DNA of 64,000 nucleotides from Solenopsis invicta (taxonomy: Eukaryota; Arthropoda; Insecta; Hymenoptera; Formicidae): assembly GCF_016802725.1 (NCBI RefSeq), contig NC_052664.1:14590405-14654404 (forward strand), in the 5' to 3' direction. The translations under genes were made by a program, and so were the position numbers. How positions within the stretch are numbered: position 1 is the stretch's first letter; every line of letters begins with the position of its first letter. Below the pieces are notes generated by a model that was given only the letters and a program-made list of their open reading frames with translations, did not search any database and was not told the DNA's origin. Shown one piece after another: positions 33,508 to 45,460 of this stretch.

Positions 33508-34189
33508 CTCTCTCTACTATCTTGGGTATTTCGTGTACAACCGATTCGTATTCATACAAGTGTCTCAAAAATTCAGTGAATTAAAATTATATACATTTTA
33601 TTATTTTTTACAGTTTCAATATTTGTTCTAGAAAGCTAAAAATATGTTCGTAAATTTTTAGAGATTTTTCTTAATTTTGAATACGTGAAAAAAAGTACAG
33701 ATTTGAGATACTCAAGATTGTAGGGATAAGACAGTTTTGAGCATGATTGTAGAGGTTAATCATAAACGATGATTAGATAATATTCTAATTAAATATATAT
33801 TCTAATTAAATTACCGTTTGCCGACGTATTTTGACGGAACTGTTTCACAGAAATATAATTGCGAACAAACTGTTTTTTAATTAACTTTTTACAGTCTGCA
33901 ATTTAAATTTTGATAAGAGACAATAGAAATAATCTCTTATGTGTTTTTATGCATGCGTTTACTTCAAGTTTATTTTTTTAAGATATAGAAAAAATAAGAC
34001 AAGAGAAAAATTTCATATATGTAATATAAATATTTAAATTAACAAGTATATACACCAAGAAAAAAAAATTGTTGATTGAAATTTTCAACTTGAATAAATT
34101 TTTTCTAGTATTTATGTATTTAAATTAAAATATGTAATGCTTGAATTAAATATATAAATTTTTACAAAATTTAATTAAAAAAATCAATT

Positions 34190-35576
34190 TACGTTTTCTA
34201 AAAGAAATTTTATATTAAAAATTTTTTCTTTATGTAATTTTTTGAATAAGCTTGAAGTGAGATAAAAAATTAAACGTGCACAGTAATGTTCTTCAAAAAA
34301 TTAATTTTTTTTGGCATTGTTTGAATTTGAATATGTTTTATTTGTTATAGATTTACGTACTCCGCTGCTGCGCATCGTATTGGTGAGTGCTAAATAAATT
34401 TTTTGTAAAAGTTATACGCATGATAAGCAATATTAGAAAAGGAAGGAAGAAACAAGTTTTTCTAGCAATTGGTAATATTAAATAATTTTATTTTACAATA
34501 ATACAGAAACAATAAAAGCGTTTTATATTGTGTATTATTGTGAACTATCTCTCTCTCTCTCTCTGCTCTTGATTTGAATTTATTATTTATTCTTATAATT
34601 ATTATATCTAAAAAATGAAAGATTCAAGTTAAGAATAATATTTTGTACGAAGAATCTTCTATAAACTATCTCAGAAGTTAAATAGTTACGTATTAATTAT
34701 ATTAAAAAATAATTGTTACTAATAATTTCTAATGTATTGTATTAAAAATGTATCTGGCAAACTGATTAGATTATAAACAATAATCGCTTATACAACAAAT
34801 TTCTATTTTCCATTTCTTTTCTTTATTGCATAATCACTGCACAAATTTTATTAAATTACGACCGATTAATTGATTAAAATGTTTTTTTTGCGACACTATT
34901 ATAACAAATTAACAGATGGTTGATTGTTTAGTTGAAAATATAACCTGTCGCTAAAATATATTAGCACAGTGTTTTCTAAACTGTGTCGCCAAAGAAAAAT
35001 TGTTTGACGCAACTATTAAAATTATGAGATGAAAGTTTTTGTTAAATCTATACTGTATTATTTTTAAAATATTAAAATTGTTTGTATATTAGTAAGAGTA
35101 TTTTAAAGTAGTCTCCACGGCAGTAAATAAAATATCTTTGCTATTTCGCAAATAATATAGGATTTACATTGTTTTGGAATTTTATTGGTATTTACATTAT
35201 CGAATACAGCTCTGATAACTTTGCTTCAGATATATTATAGAGGTGTTATGCCAACATTAAAACTTATTTTCCAAATTTTATTATTTTTTAAATCACACAA
35301 GGTGTCACATAAAGAATAATGAAATTTGAAAAATAGATTTTAAATAAGTATATCTCGAAAACAATCGCAAGACCGCCGATTAATTTTTAATTAAAGAAAA
35401 GTTATTCAGTATCTTCACCTCTATAACACATCTCAAGCTTAAAGTCTTCAGAGCTATGTCCGTTAATGTAAACAAGTATATATTTAAAAAATTTTTAGAA
35501 GAATAATTTGTTAATTTCTGTACACCGTTAACCGTGCTGACTGTAATTTGCCTGTATCATATTATGTTTAACAAAT
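34190..35576 (+). repeat. right arm of the 6-kb inverted duplication
   Basis: Matches the reverse complement of 29554-30868 as described for the left arm. It contains a CT microsatellite (34548-34564) that is shorter and interrupted in the left arm. The stretch 34910-35480 has no counterpart in the left arm and is A+T-rich without a visible gene. Confidence 0.85.
34351..34382 (+). other. 32-bp exon-like block, right copy
   Basis: Lies between TTTGTTATAG and GTGAGTGC on the + strand, in mirror image of the block at 30671-30702. It points rightward, away from the CpG-rich centre. The acceptor differs from the left copy (TTATAG versus TTGCAG) but stays functional-looking. Upstream exon and transcript start would be expected within about 33100-33450, where a donor such as AATAAC|GTACGT (33440s) is possible but weak. 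Confidence 0.5.
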
Positions 35577-36340
35577 TTTAACATACATAAAGTTAAATTA
35601 TCGACATTGAAAATGTTATTGAGTTCAAGAAATTGATTTAAATTTGGTCGTTTAATATTTAGCAATATAGTTTTCTAATGATTATTTTAAGAAATCTCTT
35701 TTCTCGTATCAAATGAAAGTTTTGTCGCATTGTCCTTTTAGATAACATTGATTATTTGTATATATATGTAATTTATATGTTTGTATATTTATGTGGTTGT
35801 ATATTACTTACAATAATTATGAACAAACAATATCGATAGTGACGCGTATCATGAAAATTATAACTTTTTTTTCAGTAATAATTATGTGTCAGACCTATAT
35901 GATTTACTCTCGGCTAAAGAAATAATTTTTTAACTCTCAAAGAAAAATACATGCTTAATGTCGAATAAAAACTTTCGAGCACAACGCGCTAAACTTTGAA
36001 AAACGAAAATATATGATGTACTCGCGAGAAAGATTGCGAGTTTGCGAGAGCTCGTTAAAAAGAAAAACGAGCAAGGATATTTTTAAATGGGAAAAAATTA
36101 CGTTTCTATTATATAAAGTTTGAAAAAGAAGTTGTTATTTTGTAAAATTGATTATCAATATTCTCATTTCTCAATTACAAAGAAAAGTTTTCTGTTAGAT
36201 TAATTAATACTGTACAAATTTAGATACTTACTAAATATCCAATTTTTACTATAAATCCTAATAAATCATGCAATTTTAGATGTGACGTTATGAAAAATCA
36301 CGCAATGCACAAAAAAAAAATGTTGGATACCGCGTCGATT
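35576..36340. other. A+T-rich stretch, no gene seen
   Basis: Plain A+T-rich sequence outside the right arm of the inverted duplication. No open frame, hairpin or repeat stood out. Confidence 0.5.
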
Positions 36341-37140
36341 TAACACGAATTAACGCTTCTGTGACCTATGTTTCGCTTTTTTACGGATCGTTCAACTATT
36401 TTCACAGCCTCTTTCTCACCGCCATTGCGGAATTGCGTTGTATTGTCATTTGATCGCGTTTCGTTTTCCCGTTTGGACGTCATACGTGATATTTTAGTCG
36501 ATCAAGACGCTCGTTCTGGGAAGGAGATGTAACGAATCACGTTGAGCGAGAAAGAATAAGAATGCCTTCCTCGATTCGCGACGAAGCGCGACGAGAAGGC
36601 GAAAGAGGAAATTGTACTTGCATGAATGGAACATGGCTTTTTGATCCTATCATTCCTCTCACCCCTCTGTTTGACGTGAGCCAAAATTACGTCTACCACT
36701 GGTCTCGTTTCACTCCTCTTTCCCATGAAGTTTACAATGCCCCGTTTTCAAATTCGAGACACGCTCACTCTAATTCAACGACGATAAGTCGTCGTGCGCA
36801 GTCATGTTCGTTCAACCATCGACGCATCGACGAGATTCGCGTTGGATGACAACGAAAGGACTTGGATTGGATTAGACGTGCTGATTAGATAGGGATAGAA
36901 CAAGGTGATGGTGTAACTCTGGATAAGAAAGACGGGGGTAGGAAGAGCTGTATGACATAAACGCTCTCTGAACATGTCAACGCCCTTACGAGCGAACTGC
37001 ACTAATTTTGCAGGATTTGCTCCTCATCGGAAATTTCGCTTCCTCGATCTAGCCGCAGAATAGCTTTATAGGTCTTATCTTTCGATTCCAGACACGTTTT
37101 CTAATCTGATAGCGGTAATTCGGCGATCCACTGACGAACA
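36340..37140. other. GC/CpG-rich island, unassigned
   Basis: Mixed-composition patch with overlapping frames on both strands (36502-36726 -, 36562-36849 +, 36802-37002 -), none with recognisable residues. It might be an exon or regulatory element downstream of the right-hand transcript suggested at 34.35 kb. From 37140 to 38050 the sequence is A+T-rich and apparently empty. Confidence 0.3.
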
Positions 37141-38049
37141 CATATTCACTGTACAAGAATAAGTATACAGTAGAAACTGCGAACAGAAACCAAATACAAA
37201 TGCAAATTCAATTCTATTTCATACTGCTTCCAAATATTACCAAATTGACTGAATAAAATTGAATAACGCATGTTTTGTATAAAAGGTTTCTTTTCTCTTT
37301 AATTTCATAAATTTTCTTTATATAGTCACATTTTATCTAAAACCAAAGTTTCTTAGAAATTTTTTTTAAAAAATTTAATTATGCAATCTTTTATTTTTTA
37401 ATATATAATTTAAAATATTTTATCATAAAAATTAATAAAGGTAAATAATGTAAAATTTTATATTACAAAGAACATAGAAAATCTTTTAAAATATCTTTAA
37501 AAAATTTTTTAAAATGTCTTTTAAAAATACTTTTTAAAAATATCTTGTATACCGAGTTATACACGCTCAACAGCAAAATTTATTCTGCAGTTAAAAAATA
37601 AGCAAATTTCAAAAAGTGACTTTTCAAAAATGTAACTTCTTCAAAAATAATTGTAATAAAAATTTTCAAAAAGCTTGAAGTCCTTACTTTTTAGATCAAT
37701 GCTTTAGAAAACGACTTACTAATTATTTACGAAGCTGTATGGATGTAAATGGAGACGTCACATATAAAAACTTTTACAAAGTTTGTGGTGTTTTATGACA
37801 TGAATTAGAAATTTCATTCAAAATTTCTGTCGTACCATTAATTATAATGCAAATTTATTTGGATAATATCGAGGATAAAATAAATTGAGCTAATTGAAAT
37901 ATCTTATAATATGTATGTAATGTATATAATGAAATATTGTATCGATATTTAAAATTAGAGACGAATTTTGATGTAAGTATTGTAGAAATCCGAGATTTCT
38001 AACAGACTCTTTGAATAAAATAACAATCCATTACTTAAATAAGACATAC

Positions 38050-38420
38050 TAAAAGAAATAATTCTTTGTGCTAAGACATAGAATAAACCGTCTGTCACAA
38101 ATAAATTTGAAAATTTGCCTCGCTAGAGAACTTCGACGTACATAACCGTTGAAGTTTCGAGCCTGTGCTGCGCTTTTTTTCCTTCTCGAGTTTAACTCAT
38201 CGCCAACTATTTTCAGACAGTTCGCTTGCACTCTCCGCGTGTATTCGCCTCGATCGAAATCGATTTCCGAAATCGAGGCGTCAAAGGTTTCCTCTCGGAA
38301 CTCGGTTTAGTGAAAAAGAGAACAGTAGCGCTTGAAAAATTGTAAGTTAGAAAAGTTACAAAGGTGAAAGCGCTGCGAGCGAATTACTTAGAAATAATGG
38401 CCGGGGAATTTTCTAAGAGT
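38050..38420. other. small GC-richer island
   Basis: Includes a short palindrome-like run (CCTCGATCGAAATCGATTTC...CGAAATCGAGG, about 38249-38279). No gene is supported. Confidence 0.35.
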
Positions 38421-38444
38421 ATCTGAACATAGAATTGTCGAACA

Positions 38445-38950
38445 TTTACTGTACCTTGAAATAAAGGCATCTTAAAATATATTTGACGCAAATAAAATAA
38501 TCGATTGGTAAGAAAAATATTGCAAATTGCAACTTATATTAACAGTATTCAAAATCTTTTTAATTTATTATGTAATTTTTAACAAATATTTCTTTCATAG
38601 AGTTGTATTATGATAGAATCATTATTTATAATTCTATCATATACATATAATACCTAGAATTGTTTGAGAGTAGGTAATTTAGAGTACATAATAAATAACA
38701 GTTATTATACATATTACATCTCGTATTACATGAAGTATTTGTATTATAAAAATGACTATTTAATGTATAATTTAATGTACCTTCAAATAAAGGCGTTTCA
38801 GATTATACATAACACAAATAAAATAATTAATCAATAATAAAAATATTGCAATATATGATTCAGTATTCTAAGAATTTTGTATTATGCAACCTCTATCTCA
38901 GAGTTTATATTTCTACTATAATACACATAACAATACATGAAGCATTTTAT
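38445..38950. repeat. two-copy direct repeat, period ~325 bp
   Basis: TGTACCTTGAAATAAAGGCA (38451) recurs as TGTACCTTCAAATAAAGGCG (38776), followed in both by ACGCAAATAAAATAAT / ACACAAATAAAATAAT and AAAAATATTGCAA. A weaker relative lies near 17225-17290. Probably remains of an A+T-rich transposon family. Confidence 0.65.
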
Positions 38951-39239
38951 AATCTAATGACAAAATAAAAAAATACAATTATCATATGCATCGCAAATTG
39001 ACATTCGACAAAAGATTGCTTATTTAAAAGTATATACATGAAAAGGATAATTTTGCCAAAATACAGATCTAAAAATAATTATGTTGAACCATTAAAAAAT
39101 TTATATTGGATGTTCAAGGTAATTACTAAAATATCAAAATTTTTTCTAGCAGTGTCATCATGCTTGAACGTCTTACATAATTATTTTGATAATCTAACTT
39201 AAAATTATTTTTGATCTATATCTAACTAAATTTTTAGAT

Positions 39240-39720
39240 ACTACAATAAAACTGTTCTTCCCGTATAGGATATGATATCGCTACATTATTTTTACTGGAA
39301 GTGTCTACTTGTTCCTGGAATACGAACAGTAAAACTTTTTACAGTCTCTGACGATCTCGCAAAATTTACAAATTATGCACGATCTATCCATTCCATCTTT
39401 TTCTCCGTCGACTGGCAATGTCATCCTTCGCGAATGCGCTTGAAAAATTTTTGAATTATACCGCCAGTTTATATTAACCTTCTTTGTCCGCACGTCCCCG
39501 CAAGGAGACGTCGCGGTTCCCCGATCGAATAGCATGCGAATTGGATACAAAATGTATCCACGAATCGTGTGACATATTCATGCGCGGTCGAATGAGATCG
39601 AGCAATTTAACGTCGTTTCATCAATTTTTCAAAATGCTATTTTGAAACATCCATTATCAATCCTCTTCTTCTTCTCTTTCTCCGTTCCAATTCCAATATA
39701 GATGAATCATTCGTAAAACA
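39240..39720. other. mixed-composition stretch, no supported gene
   Basis: Overlapping frames on both strands (39272-39454 +, 39305-39550 -) show no motif. It might be another conserved non-coding island. From 39720 to 40330 is A+T-rich with no gene seen. Confidence 0.35.
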
Positions 39721-40371
39721 AATAGTTTTCAGAGAAAGTAATGATTAATCATCTGATTATATCTATAATCGTATTTTTTAGCGGCTTGCTAATTACTTAC
39801 CGCATCTATACTTCAGCAGCCATTAGGAAACTTGGGTGTTCGAAACTTCACGAAGTTTCCAGGCCAATCTTCTGATGTTGCATGTAGTATAATTGTTATC
39901 CACAGGCTAAACTTGCTCTTCATTACTTAATGTTACTTGACATATTGTGTGAAAAATTACGTAATTACAGATAATATAATTCACAAATCCATATATTTCC
40001 CTTTTAAGTTTGCAGCTGTTATTTTCTTACTTATATATAAAGATTTATGTACTCGTTTATTAAATTCTTTACTGAATCATATTAATTTCGCAGAATATGC
40101 ATTCTTAAAAACCTTGATCTTGTTCTATAAAAATGAAATTGAATAGTTGTCAATAATAATAAGATTATAGGTAACAGCATATCTTGCTCAACGATTTTTT
40201 CACAATTTCCACCTCATGTGAACTACGTATCACATTTTTATCGGTTTTAAAACACAATCCTTAATCAAAACTGGTAACTTAATATCACAAATTAAATTGA
40301 CGAGCAATTTAATAATATTGATATCCCCGAGCATCTTAAAAAAACTGTAATGAATTTATTGCAATAAATAA

Positions 40372-40465
40372 CATCTCATCCAGGATTCGAATCTTAATCT
40401 CCCTATTCCCTGGATTCTGTGCGGGCTTATCAATTTGACTACCGAGGCACGTGGTAATATTTATC
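40372..40465 (-). mobile_element. tRNA-like sequence, probable SINE remnant
   Basis: On the - strand, GTGCCTCGGTAGTCAAATTG with ATAAGC looks like a D-arm / A-box, and about 50 bases later AAGATTCGAATCCTGG looks like a T-arm / B-box. The acceptor stem does not close cleanly, so a functional tRNA is unlikely. Pol III internal promoters of this kind are typical of tRNA-derived SINEs. Confidence 0.5.
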
Positions 40466-40469
40466 GCAA

Positions 40470-42900
40470 TAACCAACGTATATTACCGGAACATCTTTTT
40501 TTAAGCGATGTATTATTATCAACAACTTATAAGATTAGGATTAATGAAAATGTCAAACATAAAGAAAACACCAAGATCCGTTGATCGGTAATGGCTCTCT
40601 CTTCTTTACATTTGAGTAATTGGTATTATGCACAAATTATTCAACAATTATTGTTCAATTTTATACACGAATAAATGTTAAAAATAATTTATATTTTTTA
40701 CAAAGTTAATTTTTTTTTCGACAAATATTAAAGGAACTGTTTGAATTTTTGAATACAGTTAATTGTTTATTAACTATATTTTAAATAAAAAAACTATGGG
40801 AAATAATTACAATCATAATCACAAATAACTATACGTCATTATTTAGATTTCAGCAACTTATAAATTGTGTATAAAAAACTGAACGCTCATATTTCTCTTT
40901 CGATTTTTGGAAATTTTTTCTCCAGACAAATTGGATGTCATTCGGAATAATTCAGTCATTATGATCTTTGACTTTTAGTCGTCATGCGTTGTCACGGAGA
41001 AAATCCAGATCTTTATTGCCCAATATTATGCCATATTCCGAAAAAGGGAAAAGAAAATAGACGAGATCTCGCAGTTTGCTATACGCACGCTATGTTTCAT
41101 CGCGGACCCTGTTCTCTTTCATAGTGGTGACGCAATATGATGTACGAGCGTTTCATGCTCGCCAGGGAAAAGAATACAGAGTGATCGATGGTATAATTAA
41201 TTCAGCTGCGACGGAATCGTACGATGTACGATCGATCGACAGGTATCGATTGAAAGTTGACAAATCTCTTTCGCGACGTCGGAGTGTTAAGTATTAGCAT
41301 CAATCGTTATCTGACCGGATGACTATACTTTCAAACCGATTACAAACCGCAATTAGGCAACAACGATAAAGTTTTATGATGTAGCATTAATGATATCTTT
41401 TCGTACAAAATTACCTTATTTAACGGAAACATTCACTCATAAAGGCTAATGAGAGTCAGGTGCGGTTAGATGCGCAATTATTAGTTAAAAAAATACTTTT
41501 CTTTATTAAGTATATTGATCTATTATTGTATGTATCGACTCTCTCTCTTTACAGAAAAAATTTATCAAAATTAAATATTTACTTGAAAATTAGTAATATT
41601 TTTATATAATCATGGCAGATTATGTTTTCATCTTCTATTTGTTGCAGAATTTAAACATTGAATACCATTTCAGATTTTGGCAACCGATAATGACTTTATG
41701 TCGTGAGTCTGAGGTACACTTAATGGAATTCTCATTAACTTTCTTGCTGAGGATGACTTTAAAGAAAATTGAATTGTACGATTGATTGATATACTAAAGT
41801 CAATTGTTTTTCAATTTAAAATTAACTTATTCAACAGATAGAATTATATAGAAATGCATCGCGCATGTGTAAACTTAACTATACATAACTAATCATATTA
41901 ATATGAATATTACTGCAAATTAAATGTTAACAATTTAATTATTATTAATATACATTCGTTTATTCAATAAATAAAAGAATTATATGACAGATATATAAAG
42001 TTGTTACATTAAGATAAAAAACTCTAAATATTTTTTTGAAAAATAGAAATACTCTTAAAATTTTTAAAAAATAAAATTGTTATTTAATTTGATCAAGATA
42101 AAAATAATACAATTATTAATTGCGCTATCGTAAAGCAACTTTAGCTTTACTATAACATTATTTCTTTGTTTCTCATTAAATAAATATAAAGAATTAAGGA
42201 ATTAATTGTTAAATTAACAAAATATCTATATTATATATGACATAGATATGAAGAATATTTCTGCTTTTAATCAAGTTTCGAAGTTTTGTGGAAATTTCCG
42301 ACAGACATCTTTCATGCAGATGTTACTGTATTAATGAAGCCACTACCACACTTGCATTTTGTCCAAGACATTTTCGTTGCTTGTCCGCAATGCAATGAGC
42401 TCTCTAACAAGGTACAGAGATGTGTGCGTGTACCGAGAGATATAATAGTGAAAATTATGCGAAAATGTAGTATTAAAATGTATGAGATAGCTAACTGGCA
42501 ATTTCCTTTTTTTTAGAATACTATATTCTACTGTCATGACATCAAATTACATAAAAATTAATTTTATTAACGATATAAAGAACTGGCACAATAAGAGTGT
42601 CTATCCTTTATTTTTTATTTATTATTTTTTTATTTTATCACGCGCAAGAAACAGATAACAAAAATAAACTATTTAAAATTAAATGAGTCGGAGAAATTCC
42701 TTTTCTCTGAAGAAAACTGAATAATGAAAAACTTCGATCTTTGAAATTATTTATTGTTTATTCGAACGATAATTATTTGGTAGAGGTAAACATAGACAAA
42801 AGGCAAAATTTTTTGTTGAAGTAACAACATAACTTTATAAATTGTTTGCACATATACCGTCAATTCCGGTCAATTCCATATGAAAGCATTTTGCATGATA
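40470..42900. other. mostly A+T-rich DNA with one island at 40980-41340
   Basis: The island at 40980-41340 contains a 73-codon + strand frame (41076-41297) without motif. A 76-codon frame at 42286-42516 contains CPQC and CVRVPRD but no family I recognise; a shadow frame overlaps it on the - strand. Nothing else is supported. Confidence 0.4.
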
Positions 42901-42904
42901 AAAA

Positions 42905-42970
42905 TGGTGCTATTGGCTAGAACTTTAAGTTTAACCATAAGTTAACTAGATAATGAGAAACCAGGTTTTA
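42905..42970. mobile_element. half copy of the 11221-11371 MITE
   Basis: TTAACCATAAGTTAACTAGA followed by TAATGAGAAACCAGG matches the right half of the hairpin MITE in the ppk intron. The left half is missing or unrecognisable. Confidence 0.65.
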
Positions 42971-43009
42971 GTAGCGTGGGACAAGAAGGCTCCGTATAAA
43001 ATGCATGTA

Positions 43010-43110
43010 ATCTGCACGTATAATAGTCAATCATGCCACGGCGGCGGCGTGACGCAGAGTTGTACTAAGCGCCACGGCGCACGGTATCTATCATTAAATA
43101 TGAGCCAACT
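43010..43110. other. short CpG-dense patch
   Basis: Contains CCACGGCGGCGGCGTGACGC and CGCCACGGCGCACGG. No coding interpretation is supported. The following 43110-43630 has a 76-codon + strand frame (43345-43575) without recognisable residues. Confidence 0.35.
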
Positions 43111-43639
43111 GACTCCGACCACTCATCTGCTTTATTTTAATCATTTTATGAATGCAAATTGCGTTTATTACTCAAAATAGTATATCATACGTTTGCAAAA
43201 AGCTTCACTCTAATTAGTAACACGTTATTTAACTTTATACATTGACGCTAAAAAGTATTAATATAAAATTTCAGGAGTCTTAAAAATTTACTTTGCTAAA
43301 TTGACTTTTTTATTTTTTAAAAATGTAATATTATTCCGATTTTAATGAAACTTAAAGAGAAGTATCTATATTCTAAAAGGATGTTTCGTGATTTTTTGTT
43401 TGCTGTTTGTTTCAAGATAAATACTAAAAAAGAACACATAGCCAACAAGCCTCTGGTGTCATTTAGTCCCGGTCTCCCCTACATATTACATACATTTATC
43501 GCAAAGAAAAATCTTCCAAATGCAAATTTCATGAAACTGCTTAATTTCTGTTTAAGTTTTTTGTTTGAGTGTTAAACTTTTTTTTGTTTTAAATAATCTT
43601 TGTGTCTAAACTCTTTATTAAATTTTCATTAAACCTTCA

Positions 43640-44220
43640 CCGCTTCGATAAAGTGTCCAGTACATCCACTATGACATAAAATCACGGAGGATTATTTTAT
43701 AATTAAAGCGTCTAACGAGAGCTGACGATCTATGTTAATAATTAATTTTTCTCGAGAATTTAATATTTCGCGGAAATTCAATTATACGCTCAGAATGCGA
43801 TTTCTAACATAATACGTAATTAGCGGTTTATTTTTCCACGAAAATTCGGCTTTCCCTGAACGTGAATAAAGGTGGAACAGCGATCGACATATAGAATAAT
43901 GGTGGAAATTCGATCTTAAATACTTCGATTAGAAGTTTCCTGCTAGGGTGTCGATTTTATGGATGCCTTACGGACGTAAATCCTTCTACGACCAGGACAT
44001 ATCGATCGGTACTTTATCTCGTACGGAAACGACTTCAAATCACGGCGCGAAAGATTGCGAGTCTCGCTCGTGATTTCGTTTCGTTTTCACATAAAGTTTT
44101 CACACCCTCGTTGAAGCTGATTCTCCGATTTGACTTTAACGTTGCTCATATGGTTTCCACGTTTTAACAATGCGTGTTAAAATAGACGTTATTTTACATC
44201 CTGGATATGGTATCACCGTA
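43640..44220. other. GC-richer island, unassigned
   Basis: Mixed composition with frequent TCGAT and CGAC words, without any long frame. Could be a conserved regulatory block. From 44220 to 44930 is A+T-rich, with a small tandem of TCACTACTCA near 44638-44662. Confidence 0.3.
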
Positions 44221-44989
44221 CGATTTCGATCAAGATTTATACAATATATAAAATAAGAAACAAATTCATAAAACAATAGAAAACCGACTACTTTTTTTTT
44301 ATAAATAACCTGCTATTGTTTAATTCAAATTAAATTTGCGAAGATAAATATTTGAACGAAATTTATACAAAAGACAATTTTTGAAAAGACATATTAAACT
44401 TGATAAAATTGTGAAAATAATTGAAATTATATTATAAAAAACGTAATTATTATTAAAAAAATTCAAAAACGTATAAACTTTATTACATTAAAAATATTTT
44501 ACCTAACTAATAATAGACGATACATGGTTTATGATTTTTTTATATGCGGCAGTATGAAGATAATTGAATTTTTGTAAAATTATAATTTGCAGAGTTAACT
44601 GTTATATATTTTTTTGAAAAAAAATATGAATGTACAGTCACTACTCATTACAGTCACTACTCACGAATAGAATTGTGTGTTGCTTAGTTTACTTTATTTT
44701 ATTGCAATATTTTCATTAAAAGAGTATATGAGGTAATTATTTTTGAGTAATTGTAATAATTTTAAAAGTAATTTGTTAACAATAATAAGTTAAATTGTTA
44801 ATCTCTAGAAAGAATATCAAAAAGTAAATTTTATTTGAACTGTATATTATAGACTTGTAAATTATTATTAGCTTTAAAAAAGATATGTTTTAAATTTTCA
44901 AGAAGTAGGAAATTACAGTGACAAAAGTAACGATCTCTTAAGTCTTTCCTTTTGGTGAAATCGAGTTTACAACCGTTTAAAAAAGTTGC

Positions 44990-45460
44990 AGGTTCTTGCG
45001 GGTGTAAGAGTGCGCGGTAAACGTTAAAATGAGGACCATGAGTGACCTAATATATAGGTAGAGAGGTCTGCTTTTATTTCACTCTTACGCGACCGCCATA
45101 AATCTGCTACTCTTGTCCACGAGGGATGAAAGGTCGAAAGAATGAGAAAGAGACAGAGAGAATGAGCAAAGGGGACGAAGGGGTAGCTCCACGGGAACAG
45201 AATTGCAGAATAATACAGCGGAGATGTCGGCGACGTGGAGCATCGAACGCGCCAGATTTAATTTTGGCTTTTTTTATATTCGATGTGACGCATTCGGAAT
45301 TCAAATGAACTCGATATAATGCCGTTACGCGATCCCGCAGCCCGCAACCGTTGCGCTTTATTTTTCGTATGAAATGCGGTCGGGATTCTTTTGCATTCGA
45401 CTGCCGCTCGCGTTCTGCTATTGCCGCGCTCTTTCTTGTGCTGGATCATTATGGCACTTT
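44990..45460. other. GC-rich island with overlapping frames
   Basis: Frames on both strands (45107-45304 -, 45126-45308 +, 45258-45449 -) are open together. They are Arg/Lys-rich and show no family residues. The + strand purine-rich run (GAAAGAATGAGAAAGAGACA) could be a UTR or splicing-enhancer-like stretch. Not assigned. Confidence 0.3.
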
